Shown: positions 54,001 through 62,976, counted from the stretch's first letter. The stretch is 64,000 nt of DNA from Bryobacteraceae bacterium (GCA_947458745.1 CANGYQ010000019.1:1-64000), one strand, 5' to 3'. Made by a program: numbers and translations. The notes: a model not told the origin generated them from the sequence alone.

Positions 54001-54849
54001 TTAGGGCCGAGCCTTGATCCCGAAATCGCGCTCCACGGCGGCGTACCAGGAGTCGTCATCGAGGGCGTTCCAGTCTACCCACTGCTCATCGTTGAGCGAT
54101 GCCCGCCAGCCGACGAACGGCGCGGCGTTGGGGCCGGGGAGGTGGCGTAGCTGCCACGTGCCGCTTTCGATGATGCTGCGGATGAGCGTGGCCGAAGCTT
54201 CGGGCGGCACCGGGTTGGCGAGCGATGCCTGGAACAGGCGACCGAAGCGGGCGGGTTGAGGATAGAGGGACGGAGGTGCATCGCCGATGTTGCGGGCCAT
54301 GCGCGTGTCCTGAATTCCTGGCTCCACGAGTGCCACCCGGATGTTGAACGGCTTTACTTCGCCCGCCAGCGCTTCAGTGATCCCTTCCACGGCGAACTTT
54401 GAGGCACAATAGGCACCCATGGGTGAGTGGGCAATGCGGCCCGCGATGGAGCTGACGTTGATGATGCAACCCTCGCGGCGCGCGCGCATCTGCGGGAGAA
54501 CCGCCTGCATGCAGCGAACGCTTCCGAAGTAGTTGGTATTCATGACCGCGATGACGGACTCCAACGGCAGCTCTTCCACTGACCCATGGACTTCGATCCC
54601 CGCGTTGTTGACCAGCACATCAATCGGCTCCGCAATCGCCGCGAAACAGGCGCGGACAGAATCGTCGGAATCGACGTCCAGTGTCATGACTTCCAAAGGC
54701 AGCTTTTCCGCTGCGGCAACCTCCGCCAGTTGCGGTGCCTTGGCGGGATTCCGCATCGTGGCGAACACACGGTGGCCAGCGCGGGCCAATTCGAGAGCCG
54801 TGGCATAGCCGATCCCCATACTGCAGCCGGTGATAAGGACATTGGACAT
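54001..54849 (-). CDS. Short-chain dehydrogenase/reductase
   Basis: A 282-residue classical SDR from the ATG at 54849 (MSNVLITG). It has the cofactor motif TGCSMGIG, NNAG, and the catalytic Ser-Tyr-Lys as INVSSIAG and YCASK. Oxidoreductase of unknown substrate; this subgroup is often annotated as ketoreductase-like. It converges with the DUF1501 gene and diverges from relB. Confidence 0.88.
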   Translation of the reverse strand: MSNVLITGCSMGIGYATALELARAGHRVFATMRNPAKAPQLAEVAAAEKLPLEVMTLDVDSDDSVRACFAAIAEPIDVLVNNAGIEVHGSVEELPLESVIAVMNTNYFGSVRCMQAVLPQMRARREGCIINVSSIAGRIAHSPMGAYCASKFAVEGITEALAGEVKPFNIRVALVEPGIQDTRMARNIGDAPPSLYPQPARFGRLFQASLANPVPPEASATLIRSIIESGTWQLRHLPGPNAAPFVGWRASLNDEQWVDWNALDDDSWYAAVERDFGIKARP

Positions 54850-54977
54850 ATGGGTGAAGAATGGCATCGGGCGTATACGACGCAGGGGCTTGCGGCAAAG
54901 TGGTCGGTGGTATTGTTGGCGTCGGGAGGGGGGCAGGGCCTCGCTTCAGGCAACGCGAGTATGGTGAGGCCACGCGC

Positions 54978-54994
54978 GAGATACAATGTATCTC
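54978..54994 (+). promoter_or_regulatory. relB operator/promoter palindrome
   Basis: A perfect 17-bp palindrome, GAGATACAATGTATCTC (8-bp arms around A), contains the -10-like TACAAT (54982-54987). It is followed by AGGAGC and the relB ATG at 55009. The position fits autorepression by the antitoxin. Confidence 0.75.
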
Positions 54995-55008
54995 AGGAGC
55001 AAGCGAAG

Positions 55009-55263
55009 ATGGCGACAACCATGGTCCACGTCCGGGTCGATGAGCAAACGAAACTGCGGGCGTCGGAAACGCTTGCCGGTATGGGCATCTCCGTATCGGA
55101 CGCGGTGCGGATGCTGCTCGTTCGTGTCGTAGCGGAGCAGGCGTTGCCTTTCGACGTGAAAATCCCTAACGTCACGACGGTCAAGGCACTTCGGGCCTCG
55201 AATCAGGGCAAGGGAAAGCGGCTGAAGTCGGCCGACGCATTGTTCAAGGATCTGGGTATCTGA
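55009..55263 (+). CDS. relB: RelB/DinJ-family antitoxin
   Basis: 84 residues. The N-terminal ribbon-helix-helix reads TTMVHVRVDEQTKLRASETL, then GISVSDAVRMLLVRV, the RelB/DinJ pattern, with a flexible basic tail (QGKGKRLKSADALFKDL) that covers the toxin. It binds the palindrome 15 bp upstream. The toxin gene begins 5 bp after the stop. Confidence 0.9.
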   Translation: MATTMVHVRVDEQTKLRASETLAGMGISVSDAVRMLLVRVVAEQALPFDVKIPNVTTVKALRASNQGKGKRLKSADALFKDLGI

Positions 55264-55267
55264 AGCG

Positions 55268-55534
55268 ATGCTGACCCCGGTACGAGGGGCGCAGTTCAAG
55301 CGCGACGTTAAGCTGGCCCAAAAGCGGGGCAAGGACATGGCGAAGCTGAAGTCGCTGGTTGTTCTGCTCCTCGAAGGTGATCCGTTACCGCCCCGCTACA
55401 AGGACCATCCGCTAGGCGGTGAGTGGAAGGGCTTCCGCGACGCCCATATCGAGCCGGATTGGTTGCTGATCTACCGAGTGGCCGCCACGACGCTTCATCT
55501 CGTTCGGACAGGGACGCACGCGGACTTGTTCTGA
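55268..55534 (+). CDS. yafQ: YafQ-family ribosome-dependent mRNA interferase toxin
   Basis: 88 residues: TPVRGAQFKRDVKLAQKRGKD, DHPLGGEWKGFRDAHIEPDW, LLIYRV and TGTHADLF. This is the full YafQ pattern, with the catalytic His/Asp/Phe near the C-terminus, so the toxin looks active. It cuts mRNA on the ribosome when freed from the antitoxin. Confidence 0.9.
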   Translation: MLTPVRGAQFKRDVKLAQKRGKDMAKLKSLVVLLLEGDPLPPRYKDHPLGGEWKGFRDAHIEPDWLLIYRVAATTLHLVRTGTHADLF

Positions 55535-55551
55535 AGGATTAGGTCTCACTC

Positions 55552-55595
55552 AAAAAAAAGGACCAGTCCACACCCGAGGGGGCGCGAACTGGTCC
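55552..55595 (-). terminator. Intrinsic terminator of the Dabb gene
   Basis: On the minus strand GGACCAGT (55595-55588) pairs with ACTGGTCC (55567-55560), followed by a run of eight T. The hairpin may also serve the convergent relB-yafQ transcript. Confidence 0.88.
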
Positions 55596-55626
55596 ATTGG
55601 TTAGCAGAGCGCTTCAGCGCCCGAAA

Positions 55627-55986
55627 CTAGTTGGTGTTGTCGTTGGTGCGGCTCTCGTCGCGGACCTTGTCGTAGAGGGTGTACCACTTCTTCTGGGCGT
55701 CCGAACCGGCGTACTTCTTCAAGGAGTCTTCGCTCTCGAACTCCATCACGATCATGTTCGGGAACTCGGCGATCTGGTTCTTGATGCCCTTCAGCCAAAC
55801 GCGCTTCAGGCCGGGGTAGGCCATTTCCGCGGCGCCGTTGAGGGCCTTGTCGATGTCGGCCTTGGAGGCTTCCTTCTTAAAGCGGACGTTGATCACGTGG
55901 ATCACGGTCTTGGGCCGCTCCGCGGCGATGGTCGCGGTGGCCGTCAGGGCACCAGCGAGGACGAGACTGGCGATTAGCTTCTTCAT
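55627..55986 (-). CDS. Secreted Dabb (stress-responsive A/B barrel) domain protein
   Basis: A 119-residue protein with signal peptide MKKLIASLVLAGALTATATIAA. The mature part is a Dabb dimeric alpha/beta barrel (VIHVINVRFKKEASKADIDK; FPNMIVMEFESEDSLKKYA). The exported form is common in acidobacteria; function unknown. It may be read from the transaldolase operon upstream (35-bp gap). Confidence 0.8.
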   Translation of the reverse strand: MKKLIASLVLAGALTATATIAAERPKTVIHVINVRFKKEASKADIDKALNGAAEMAYPGLKRVWLKGIKNQIAEFPNMIVMEFESEDSLKKYAGSDAQKKWYTLYDKVRDESRTNDNTN

Positions 55987-56021
55987 GGAATGCTCCTAGT
56001 AAGTATTCGTAGGTTGGGTGG

Positions 56022-56678
56022 TTATTGACCGGAAGACTGGAAAGCCTTCGCATGGTCTTTCAAGAACTGTTCCAAACCCTTGTCGGTCAAGGGATGGTTG
56101 AACAGCATGTCGACAACTTTGAACGGCATGGTGCCGATGTGGGCACCGGCTTCGGCGGATTCGACCACATGCAGCGTACTGCGGAGGCTGGCCGAGAGGA
56201 TCTGCGTCTTGAAGCCGTAGTTAGAGTAGATCTTGGCGATGGAACGGATCAGGTCCATGCCCGTCAACCCGATATCGTCCAGACGGCCGACAAACGGGCT
56301 GATGATGTAGGCACCAGCCTTGGCCGCCAGCAAGGCCTGCGCCGCCGTGAAGCAGAGGGTGACGTTGGTGCGGATGCCTTCGCCGGAGAGCGTTTTGCAA
56401 GCCTTGATGCCATCGCGGATCAGCGGCAGTTTGACGACGATATGCTTGTGGATCTTGGCCAGCTTACGGCCTTCCGAGACCATGTGCTCGTATTCGGTGG
56501 CCACTACCTCCGCCGAGATGTCGCCATCGATAATGTCGCAGATGCGGGCGATCTGTTCTTCAATCGGGCGCCCTTCCTTGGCGATCAGGCTGGGATTGGT
56601 GGTGACACCGTCCACGATGCCCCAATCCGCGCCCCTGCGGAGTTCGTCCAGATTCGCGGTATCGAGAAAAATTTTCAT
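56022..56678 (-). CDS. Transaldolase/fructose-6-phosphate aldolase (TalC/FSA family)
   Basis: 218 residues, the short transaldolase form. MKIFLDTANLDEL opens the barrel; GVTTNPSLIAKEG and the Schiff-base Lys region VVKLPLIRDGIKA are intact; ISPFVGRLDD is the family signature. It works in the non-oxidative pentose phosphate pathway. Its ATG overlaps the stop of the FAH gene by 4 bp, so expression is coupled. Confidence 0.93.
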   Translation of the reverse strand: MKIFLDTANLDELRRGADWGIVDGVTTNPSLIAKEGRPIEEQIARICDIIDGDISAEVVATEYEHMVSEGRKLAKIHKHIVVKLPLIRDGIKACKTLSGEGIRTNVTLCFTAAQALLAAKAGAYIISPFVGRLDDIGLTGMDLIRSIAKIYSNYGFKTQILSASLRSTLHVVESAEAGAHIGTMPFKVVDMLFNHPLTDKGLEQFLKDHAKAFQSSGQ

Positions 56679-57343
56679 ATGGCCTCGCTAACAACGGTAT
56701 TTTCGAGCGTGCCGACACCGGCCACCTCAATACGAATCACATCGCCCGGATTTACCGGACCAACACCCTCCGGAGTGCCGGTGGCGATTAAATCGCCCGG
56801 CTCCAGGGTCATAAACCGGCTGACAAACTCCAGGATAACAGGGATCGGAAAGATCAAATCCCGGATGGAGCCATTCTGCTTCATCTCTCCGTTGACGAAC
56901 GTTCTCACGCCCAGCGCCGCTTCATCCACCTGAGCGCGCTCCACGATCTCAGAACCCACGCAGCAGAACGTGTCAAAACCCTTGCCGCGGGTCCACTGGC
57001 CGTCCTTGCGCTGCAGGTCCCGCGCGGTGACATCGTTGACAACGGTATAGCCGTAAACGTAATCCATCGCGTTGGCGGCCTTGATGTTGCGCGCGGTCTT
57101 CGAGATGACCAGGCCAATCTCACCTTCGTAGTTCACATTGGTGGAGATCGCCGGGTAGACGATGGGGGCGCCGTTGTCGTTCAGTGACGAAGGCGGCTTC
57201 AGGAAGATCAGCGGTTCAGCCGGAACCTCGTTGCCGAGCTCTTCGGCGTGCTTCTTGTAGTTACGGCCGACGCAGACCAGTTTCGATGGGCGTTGGCCGT
57301 CAAACGGGCCGCCTACATAGCGGCCATTGCGGAATTGGGTCAT
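56675..57343 (-). CDS. Fumarylacetoacetate hydrolase family protein
   Basis: 222 residues with the FAH fold: VCVGRNYKKHAEELG, NYEGEIGLVI (metal ligands), YGYTVVNDVTARDLQ, and ATGTPEGVGPV. Family members act as acylpyruvate hydrolases or hydratases; here the substrate is unknown. Overlaps the lipoprotein gene upstream and the transaldolase gene downstream by 4 bp each, a three-gene operon. Confidence 0.92.
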   Translation of the reverse strand: MTQFRNGRYVGGPFDGQRPSKLVCVGRNYKKHAEELGNEVPAEPLIFLKPPSSLNDNGAPIVYPAISTNVNYEGEIGLVISKTARNIKAANAMDYVYGYTVVNDVTARDLQRKDGQWTRGKGFDTFCCVGSEIVERAQVDEAALGVRTFVNGEMKQNGSIRDLIFPIPVILEFVSRFMTLEPGDLIATGTPEGVGPVNPGDVIRIEVAGVGTLENTVVSEAI

Positions 57344-58218
57344 GGAAGAATTACCTCGATGATGGAAGAAACAGGGCTTGCATTGCCCTTACGGTCGACA
57401 GCGGAGACCGCGTACTTATAGGCGCGGCCGGAAACAACAGTCTTGTCGCTGTAGCTGGGTCCGGAAACGGAGCTGGCCAGCAGCTTGCCATCGCGGAAAA
57501 CGCGATATTCGGCCCAATCAGCCGCCGTACTGCGGTCCCAGGAGAGTTCGATGGAGGAGACGCCGCTCAGGGCGGTCACATTGGTGGGCGTGTCTGGTGG
57601 AAAGACGTCAACCGGGGTGATGGTGACGGTCGCGGGGCTTTCGCTTTCGGCTGCGCCGTTGATGCCAATCACTTCGTAGTCGTACTTCTTGTCGAACTCG
57701 GTGGTGGAGTCCATGTAGGGCGCACGCGGCGTGGTGGCCAGCAGGGCCTGGTCGCGGAAGATGCGATAGGCGCGGGCGCTGCCGGTCCAGCTAAGTTCAA
57801 CTCCCGTGGGCACGGCTTTGGCTTCCAAGGCGGTGGGCGTGGCCACCGGCGCTACGACGTTCAGCGTCACCACATTGGACCAGTCCGACAGGCGGCCGCT
57901 GGGGCCTTGGGTCCGCGCGCGCAGCTGAATTCGCTGGCCCACCCAGGCGGCCACCGGAATCACCTTTTCGGCTGGCGTGGCCTCGTTGATCTGGATCTCC
58001 AGCGGGCCGGGCTTCGCGATGGTGAGGCCATCGGTGGTTAATGCGGGCGGCGTGAAATCGACGTAGATGTTGGCACCGCGCTGGACCGCGCGAAGGTCGG
58101 CGATGGCTTGCGGGATCTTCAGTGCGGGTGGCAGGGGCTCACCAATGTAGGCGCAGCTGGAGAGCAGAACCACCCCGATAGTCAGCGCCGCGCGAACGCC
58201 AGTTCCGATTAGCCCCAT
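57340..58218 (-). CDS. Lipoprotein with fibronectin type III domains
   Basis: About 292 residues. The N-terminus TIGVVLLSSCAYIGEPLPP has a lipobox (LSSC), so the mature protein is lipid-anchored. Two or three FN3-like domains follow (e.g. PTALEAKAVPTGVELSWTG; TPTNVTALSGVSSIELSWD). The only good ATG, at 58218, lies in a family 2 repeat arm that supplies the first codons (Met-Gly-Leu). First gene of an operon with FAH and transaldolase. Confidence 0.75.
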   Translation of the reverse strand: MGLIGTGVRAALTIGVVLLSSCAYIGEPLPPALKIPQAIADLRAVQRGANIYVDFTPPALTTDGLTIAKPGPLEIQINEATPAEKVIPVAAWVGQRIQLRARTQGPSGRLSDWSNVVTLNVVAPVATPTALEAKAVPTGVELSWTGSARAYRIFRDQALLATTPRAPYMDSTTEFDKKYDYEVIGINGAAESESPATVTITPVDVFPPDTPTNVTALSGVSSIELSWDRSTAADWAEYRVFRDGKLLASSVSGPSYSDKTVVSGRAYKYAVSAVDRKGNASPVSSIIEVILP

Positions 58219-58283
58219 GCGTAAGCTTGGGGCTTGTACTGCATGCCCAAAGTGGGACAAGCCCCAAGCTGACGCATGGGGCT
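58211..58283. repeat. Palindromic repeat, family 2, inverted pair
   Basis: Arms at 58211-58234 and 58260-58283 (24 bp each, one mismatch) with a 25-bp centre. Same family as 35970-36035 and 37778-37801. The left arm contains the start codon of the lipoprotein gene on the minus strand. Confidence 0.9.
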
Positions 58284-58322
58284 CGATGTTCCGCCAAAAT
58301 GGGGCGCGCGGTGACATTCGCT

Positions 58323-59681
58323 CTAGAGGATGTAGCGGCTCAAGTCTTGATCTTGCACGATGGCGGCCAGTTGCTTGCGGACATACTCGCCGTCAATTTT
58401 GACGGTCTTCTTCTTCAGGTCCGGCCCGGCGAAGGAGATCTCTTCCAGCACCTTTTCGAGAATCGTGTGCAGGCGGCGGGCACCAATGTTTTCCGCGGTC
58501 TCGTTCACCCGCGCCGCCAGCCGAGCCAGTTCTTCCAGCGCGTCATCGGTGAAGCTGAGCTTGATGCCTTCGGTTTCGAGCAGCGCGATGTACTGCTTGA
58601 TCAGCGCATTCTTCGGCTCTTTCAGAATTCGGATAAAGTCCTTCTCGGTCAGCGCTTGCAGCTCAACGCGGATGGGGAAGCGGCCCTGCAGTTCCGGGAT
58701 CAGGTCGCTTGGCTTGGAGACATGGAACGCTCCCGCGGCGATGAACAGGATATGGTCCGTGCGGACGAAGCCATAGCGAGTGTTGACGGTGGTGCCTTCG
58801 ACGATGGGCAGGATGTCGCGCTGGACGCCTTCGCGCGAGACATCGGGGCCATGGCCGCCTTCGCGACCGGCGATCTTGTCGATTTCATCGAGGAAGATCA
58901 TGCCACTGCGTTCGACGCGTTCGACGGCGATGCGCGTCACCTGCTCCATGTCGATCAGCTTTTCTTCTTCTTCCTGGATCAGGTAGTCCAGCGCTTCATC
59001 GACGCGCATTTTGCGACGGCGGGTCCGGTTGCCGAACAGGTTGGAAAAGATGTCCTTGATGTTGGAATCCATCTCGTCCATGCCCATGTTGGTGGCGATT
59101 TGGAGCTGCGGCCCGCGCTCCTTGACGTCCAGCTCAACGATGCGGTCGTCGAGTTTGCCGGCGCGCAGTTTCTCCCGCATCTTGTCGCGGGTTTTGTCGG
59201 CGGATTCGCCGGGCTCGGGCTGTGGCGGGAACAGCAGATCGAGCAGCACTTCCTCGGCCTGTTTTTCGGCCTTGTCCGCCACTTCATTCAGCCGCTCTTC
59301 GCGCACCATGTCGATCGAGATTTCCACCAGGTCGCGGATCATTGACTCCACATCGCGGCCCACATAGCCCACTTCGGTGAACTTGCTGGCTTCCACCTTC
59401 AGGAAGGGCGCGTTTGAGAGCTTGGCCAACCGGCGAGCGATCTCGGTTTTGCCCACGCCAGTGGACCCAATCATGAGGATGTTCTTGGGCATCACTTCTT
59501 CGGCCATTTCGGGCGGCAGCTTCTGCCGGCGGATCCGGTTGCGGAGAGCGATGGCGACAGCCTTCTTGGCATCGGCTTGGCCGACCACATACTTGTCGAG
59601 CTCGGCCACAATCTCGCGCGGTGTCAGCTCATCGAGCAGCGGCGAACCATCGGGCGGTTGAGAAGGCAGGTAAATCACCAT
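58323..59681 (-). CDS. hslU: HslU, ATPase subunit of the HslVU protease
   Basis: A 452-residue AAA+ unfoldase. Walker A GSTGVGKT, Walker [10 protein letters not shown], sensor region [12 protein letters not shown] and the C-terminal LSRYIL that activates HslV are present. The intermediate I-domain covers about residues 110-240. It feeds unfolded substrates to HslV. Lies 95 bp downstream of hslV. Confidence 0.97.
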   Translation of the reverse strand: MVIYLPSQPPDGSPLLDELTPREIVAELDKYVVGQADAKKAVAIALRNRIRRQKLPPEMAEEVMPKNILMIGSTGVGKTEIARRLAKLSNAPFLKVEASKFTEVGYVGRDVESMIRDLVEISIDMVREERLNEVADKAEKQAEEVLLDLLFPPQPEPGESADKTRDKMREKLRAGKLDDRIVELDVKERGPQLQIATNMGMDEMDSNIKDIFSNLFGNRTRRRKMRVDEALDYLIQEEEEKLIDMEQVTRIAVERVERSGMIFLDEIDKIAGREGGHGPDVSREGVQRDILPIVEGTTVNTRYGFVRTDHILFIAAGAFHVSKPSDLIPELQGRFPIRVELQALTEKDFIRILKEPKNALIKQYIALLETEGIKLSFTDDALEELARLAARVNETAENIGARRLHTILEKVLEEISFAGPDLKKKTVKIDGEYVRKQLAAIVQDQDLSRYIL

Positions 59682-59776
59682 GATCTTGGGGGGGCACTCG
59701 TGAGTTTATCGTGTCGTGTGGACTTGTGAAGCGATCTTGCGGCACATCCGGGGCGGGCGTAAACCGGCGGGATGCA

Positions 59777-60337
59777 TCAGGCTTGTGCCGCGGGCGGCGG
59801 CGCAATCTCTTCAAAGATCACGTTCTGGTTGGTGTAGATGCAGATGTCGGCGGCGATCTGCATCGCCTTCTCGACGATCTGGCGCGCTGGCAGCTCAGTA
59901 TTTTCGAGCAGGGCTTGCGCCGCCGCTTTCGCAAACGGTCCGCCGGAGCCAATGGCGGCGATGTGCGAATCGGGCTCGATCACATCACCGTTGCCGGAAA
60001 GCAGAAACGTGTTCTTGTCGTCGGCGACGATCAGCATGGCTTCCAGATGGCGTAGCATCTTGTCGGTCCGCCAGTCCTTGGCCATCTCGACGGCCGAACG
60101 GGCGAGGTTGCCAGAATGCTGCTCCAGCTTGGCTTCAAAACGGGAAAACAAAGCGAAGGCATCGGCCGTCGATCCGGCAAACCCGGCAATCACTTTGTTG
60201 TTGTACAGGCGGCGGAGCTTTTTGGCGGAAGCCTTCAGTACTTCACTGCCAAAGGTGACCTGTCCATCTCCGGCAATCACAACCTGCCCGCCGCGGCGGA
60301 CGCACAGGATGGTGGTGGAACGAATGCGAGGGCTCAA
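59777..60337 (-). CDS. hslV: HslV, peptidase subunit of the HslVU protease
   Basis: A 186-residue proteasome beta-like peptidase. After a short propeptide (MSPRIRS) comes [10 protein letters not shown], with the N-terminal Thr nucleophile, then [12 protein letters not shown] and [14 protein letters not shown]. Forms the HslVU complex for quality control in the cytoplasm. Confidence 0.96.
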   Translation of the reverse strand: MSPRIRSTTILCVRRGGQVVIAGDGQVTFGSEVLKASAKKLRRLYNNKVIAGFAGSTADAFALFSRFEAKLEQHSGNLARSAVEMAKDWRTDKMLRHLEAMLIVADDKNTFLLSGNGDVIEPDSHIAAIGSGGPFAKAAAQALLENTELPARQIVEKAMQIAADICIYTNQNVIFEEIAPPPAAQA

Positions 60338-60404
60338 ACTAGTAGTTTAGCCTTTTTGGCCGCCAGGGACGATGATTGCGATCGGGCGGTGACAATGACA
60401 AATC

Positions 60405-60500
60405 TCATGAGTCGCTAAGCAGTACTTCCCGGCCCTGAGCGAGGTAAGCAGCAAAGGCAAGTGCCTCTTGGATATCAGGCTCAAGGAGTATGGATATGAT
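60405..60500 (-). pseudogene. Possible DUF433 antitoxin remnant (C-terminal fragment)
   Basis: On the minus strand about 30 codons without a start end in LLEPDIQEALAFAAYLAQ and a short tail, stopping at 60405. This resembles the C-terminal helices of DUF433 proteins (LxxxDIxxALxYAA), which are antitoxin-like. No N-terminal half is seen; it abuts the damaged GYF-type gene. Short and recognised from memory, so tentative. Confidence 0.35.
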
Positions 60501-60521
60501 CAACAGCGCGCGGCCTATGTC

Positions 60522-61018
60522 TCAGCCCTTGATGGAAAAGTAAACGAAAGCAAGGCCCATGAGGCACTTGACGAAAACTTGCGTGAGGGCCTTAGCGGCC
60601 TTCTGAATATCAGCAGACCCCGAATAGGACAGCGCAACAAACAGGCCAATGATAGCTAGGGCATCGACGGCGAAGATGATCCGGGTCATCTTTGTGAACC
60701 TTCTGTCGCCATGAGGAACGGCCGGGGCCGGAGGGGCCTCGGGCACAGCGCTAGCAGGGTCTGGCACTTCTGCCGCAGTCTCTAGCGGCTCAACGGCTTC
60801 TATGCCCACGTCAATCGGCTCACGGTCCGGGCCTGATGACGCGGGTGAGTTCGGAGTAAGACTGCCAAACTCGCGTGCTGGACGCCATCGACCCGCGCCC
60901 TCATCGAACACGAGCGTTTCCGGCGTCAAAACGCCTTGCTCCGACAACTCCAAGAGAGAGAGCCGCAGCCCGAGACAACCTGCTCTCTGCCGGTGCGATC
61001 AATGAACCTGAAATTCAT
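60522..61018 (-). pseudogene. GYF_2-like domain membrane protein, frameshifted at an (AG)5 tract
   Basis: From the ATG at 61018 the frame reads MNFRFIDRTGREQVVSGCGS and then runs into a stop at 60926. A second frame continues as ELSEQGVLTPETLVFDEGAG and WRPAREF, the second half of a GYF_2 domain, then a Pro/Glu linker and two membrane segments. The switch is at five AG units (60953-60962); four units would join the frames as GSLLELSEQG. Decay, a sequencing error, or a phase-variable tract are all possible. Confidence 0.65.
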
Positions 61019-61144
61019 GGCGTCCGTATTGCATTGATCTGTTCTAAGCGCTGGAAGGAGGCTAACTGGGGCCATGAACGTTTCGCGCGCCTGATTCCGT
61101 CGCATGCACCGGCATCTCATGGCCACCTGCGCGAAGATAAGGTA

Positions 61145-62224
61145 ATGCCTTCTTTTGCGGTAGAAACGCCTCAGCGCAACTACCAAGCCATTGTCGAGCG
61201 CGGTGCCCTTGGGCGCACGGCGGAGTTTATCCCGGCTCGGGCCGGGCGGGTTTTTGTGGTTTCGACGCGCGATGTGTGGGAACTGCACGGCGCCCGCATG
61301 GAGGCCGCGCTGGCGGGCCGGGCGCATACGGTACTCTTTTTTCCCGGTGGGGAAGAGCGCAAGCGGATGGCCGAAGTGGAAGCGCTGGCCGAGCAGATGG
61401 TGGCGGCGGGTGGCGACCGGTCCAGCCTCGTTATCGCCTTCGGCGGCGGTATTGTCAACGACCTGGGCGGGTTTCTGGCGGCCATCTTCATGCGCGGCCT
61501 CCCGGTGATCCAGGTGCCGACGACATTGCTGGCGCAGGTGGATGCGGCCGTGGGCGGCAAGACGGGCGGGAATCTGGTGTCCGGCAAGAATTTGTTTGGC
61601 GCCTTCCACCAGCCCCTAGTGGTGTTGATCGACCCCGACGTCCTGGCGACGCTGCCGGAACGCGAGTATCGCGCCGGGCTTTACGAGATTCTGAAGGCGG
61701 GCGTCATCCGCAGTCCAGAGCTATTCGCCACCATGGCGGAACGATCGAAAGCCGTGCTGGCGATGGAGCCGGTGGTGGTGGATGAGATCATCAGCGAAAG
61801 CGTCCGCATCAAGGCGGAGGTGGTGACGGCGGACGAGCGGGAAGGCGACCTGCGGCGCATTCTCAACTTTGGCCACACGATCGGCCATGCGCTGGAGGCC
61901 GAGACGCAGTACAAGTATTTTCTGCACGGTGAGGCGGTGGCCTTCGGAATGAAAGCCGCCACGCGGCTGGCGGAGCTGGAGGGTGTCCTGGCGCCTCCAG
62001 TGGCGGCGGAGATTCTGGCGTCGATTGATCTCTATGGCCCCATTCCGGCGATGCCGGACTACGTTACGGCGGAGGCGCTGGTGGGCCGCACTGGAGCGGA
62101 CAAGAAGACCATCCAAGGGAAAGTGCACTTTGTACTGCCGGACCGGATTGGTAGCGTCGTCATCAAGAGCGGGATTTCGCCTGAAGTGGTCCGCACCGCC
62201 GTGGAAGCGGCGCTGAAGGCATGA
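61145..62224 (+). CDS. aroB: 3-dehydroquinate synthase AroB
   Basis: 359 residues; second step of the shikimate pathway, using NAD+ and zinc. Visible motifs: FGGGIVNDLGGFLAA, PTTLLAQVDAAVGGKTGGN, and zinc ligands in RRILNFGHTIGHALE and LHGEAVAFGM. The ATG at 61145 (after AAGATAAGGT) gives the usual N-terminus; the open frame extends far upstream but without similarity. Overlaps ubiE by 4 bp. Confidence 0.96.
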   Translation: MPSFAVETPQRNYQAIVERGALGRTAEFIPARAGRVFVVSTRDVWELHGARMEAALAGRAHTVLFFPGGEERKRMAEVEALAEQMVAAGGDRSSLVIAFGGGIVNDLGGFLAAIFMRGLPVIQVPTTLLAQVDAAVGGKTGGNLVSGKNLFGAFHQPLVVLIDPDVLATLPEREYRAGLYEILKAGVIRSPELFATMAERSKAVLAMEPVVVDEIISESVRIKAEVVTADEREGDLRRILNFGHTIGHALEAETQYKYFLHGEAVAFGMKAATRLAELEGVLAPPVAAEILASIDLYGPIPAMPDYVTAEALVGRTGADKKTIQGKVHFVLPDRIGSVVIKSGISPEVVRTAVEAALKA

Positions 62225-62976
62225 GCAACCAACGCCCGCCCGTGGCCGGGACCACGCCGGACGGGACAGCATCAGAAGAACAGGCAGCGCAATGGGTCCG
62301 CGGCATGTTTGGCCGCGTGGCACCACGCTATGACCTGCTGAACCACCTGCTATCGGCCAATATCGACAAGATGTGGCGGGCACGGACGGTGGAGATGGTG
62401 TCGCCGTGGCTGAACCGGCCCGGGGCGCGGGTGGTCGATTTGGCGTGCGGGACTTGTGATCTGCTGCGCGCGCTGGAAGGCGGCGGCCCGGCCCAATCGT
62501 TCGGCAGTGATTTCTGCCACCCGATGCTGACCGCGGCACAGAAGAAGCAACTGCGCAGCCCTCTGTTTGAGGCCGATGCTCTCCAACTGCCGGTGCGTGA
62601 CGGGTCGTTTGATCTGGTGACGGCGGCCTTCGGCTTCCGCAACTTTGCCAACTACCGGCGGGGCCTGGCGGAGATGTACCGGGTGCTGAAGCCGGGCGGA
62701 CTGGTGGCCATTCTCGAATTCTCGACCCCGCCCAATGCGGCCTTTGCCGCGCTCTACAACTGGTATTCCACTCAAGTGCTGCCCAAGATCGGCGGGCTGC
62801 TGTCGGGCGCGCCTGACGCCTACACCTACCTCACCGAGTCCGTGAAGAAGTTCCCCGGAGCAGAAGCACTGGCGGAGGAGATGGAGGCCACCGGTTACGC
62901 CCGCGTCCGCTTTGAGCGGATGACGTTTGGCATTGTTGCGCTACATCTGGGTGAAAAGCCCAACCCCTCTGCGTAA
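62221..62976 (+). CDS. ubiE: UbiE/MenG quinone methyltransferase
   Basis: 251 residues. RYDLLNHLLSANIDKMWR is the UbiE family signature; the SAM motif is VVDLACGTCDLL; FGFRNFANYRRGLAEMYRVL and GGLVAILEFS follow. It C-methylates demethylmenaquinone or a ubiquinone precursor; menaquinone is more likely in an acidobacterium. Translationally coupled to aroB (ATGA overlap), joining aromatic precursor and quinone synthesis. Confidence 0.94.
   Translation: MSNQRPPVAGTTPDGTASEEQAAQWVRGMFGRVAPRYDLLNHLLSANIDKMWRARTVEMVSPWLNRPGARVVDLACGTCDLLRALEGGGPAQSFGSDFCHPMLTAAQKKQLRSPLFEADALQLPVRDGSFDLVTAAFGFRNFANYRRGLAEMYRVLKPGGLVAILEFSTPPNAAFAALYNWYSTQVLPKIGGLLSGAPDAYTYLTESVKKFPGAEALAEEMEATGYARVRFERMTFGIVALHLGEKPNPSA

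Noticed and set aside
54586..55008. N-terminal extension of RelB in an open frame from 54586
   Set aside because: The extension overlaps the SDR gene antisense and has no similarity; the palindromic promoter and Shine-Dalgarno place the start at 55009.
60875..61144. A 90-codon N-terminal extension of AroB
   Set aside because: AroB proteins begin near the ATG at 61145; the extension overlaps the GYF-type gene antisense and is unlike the family.
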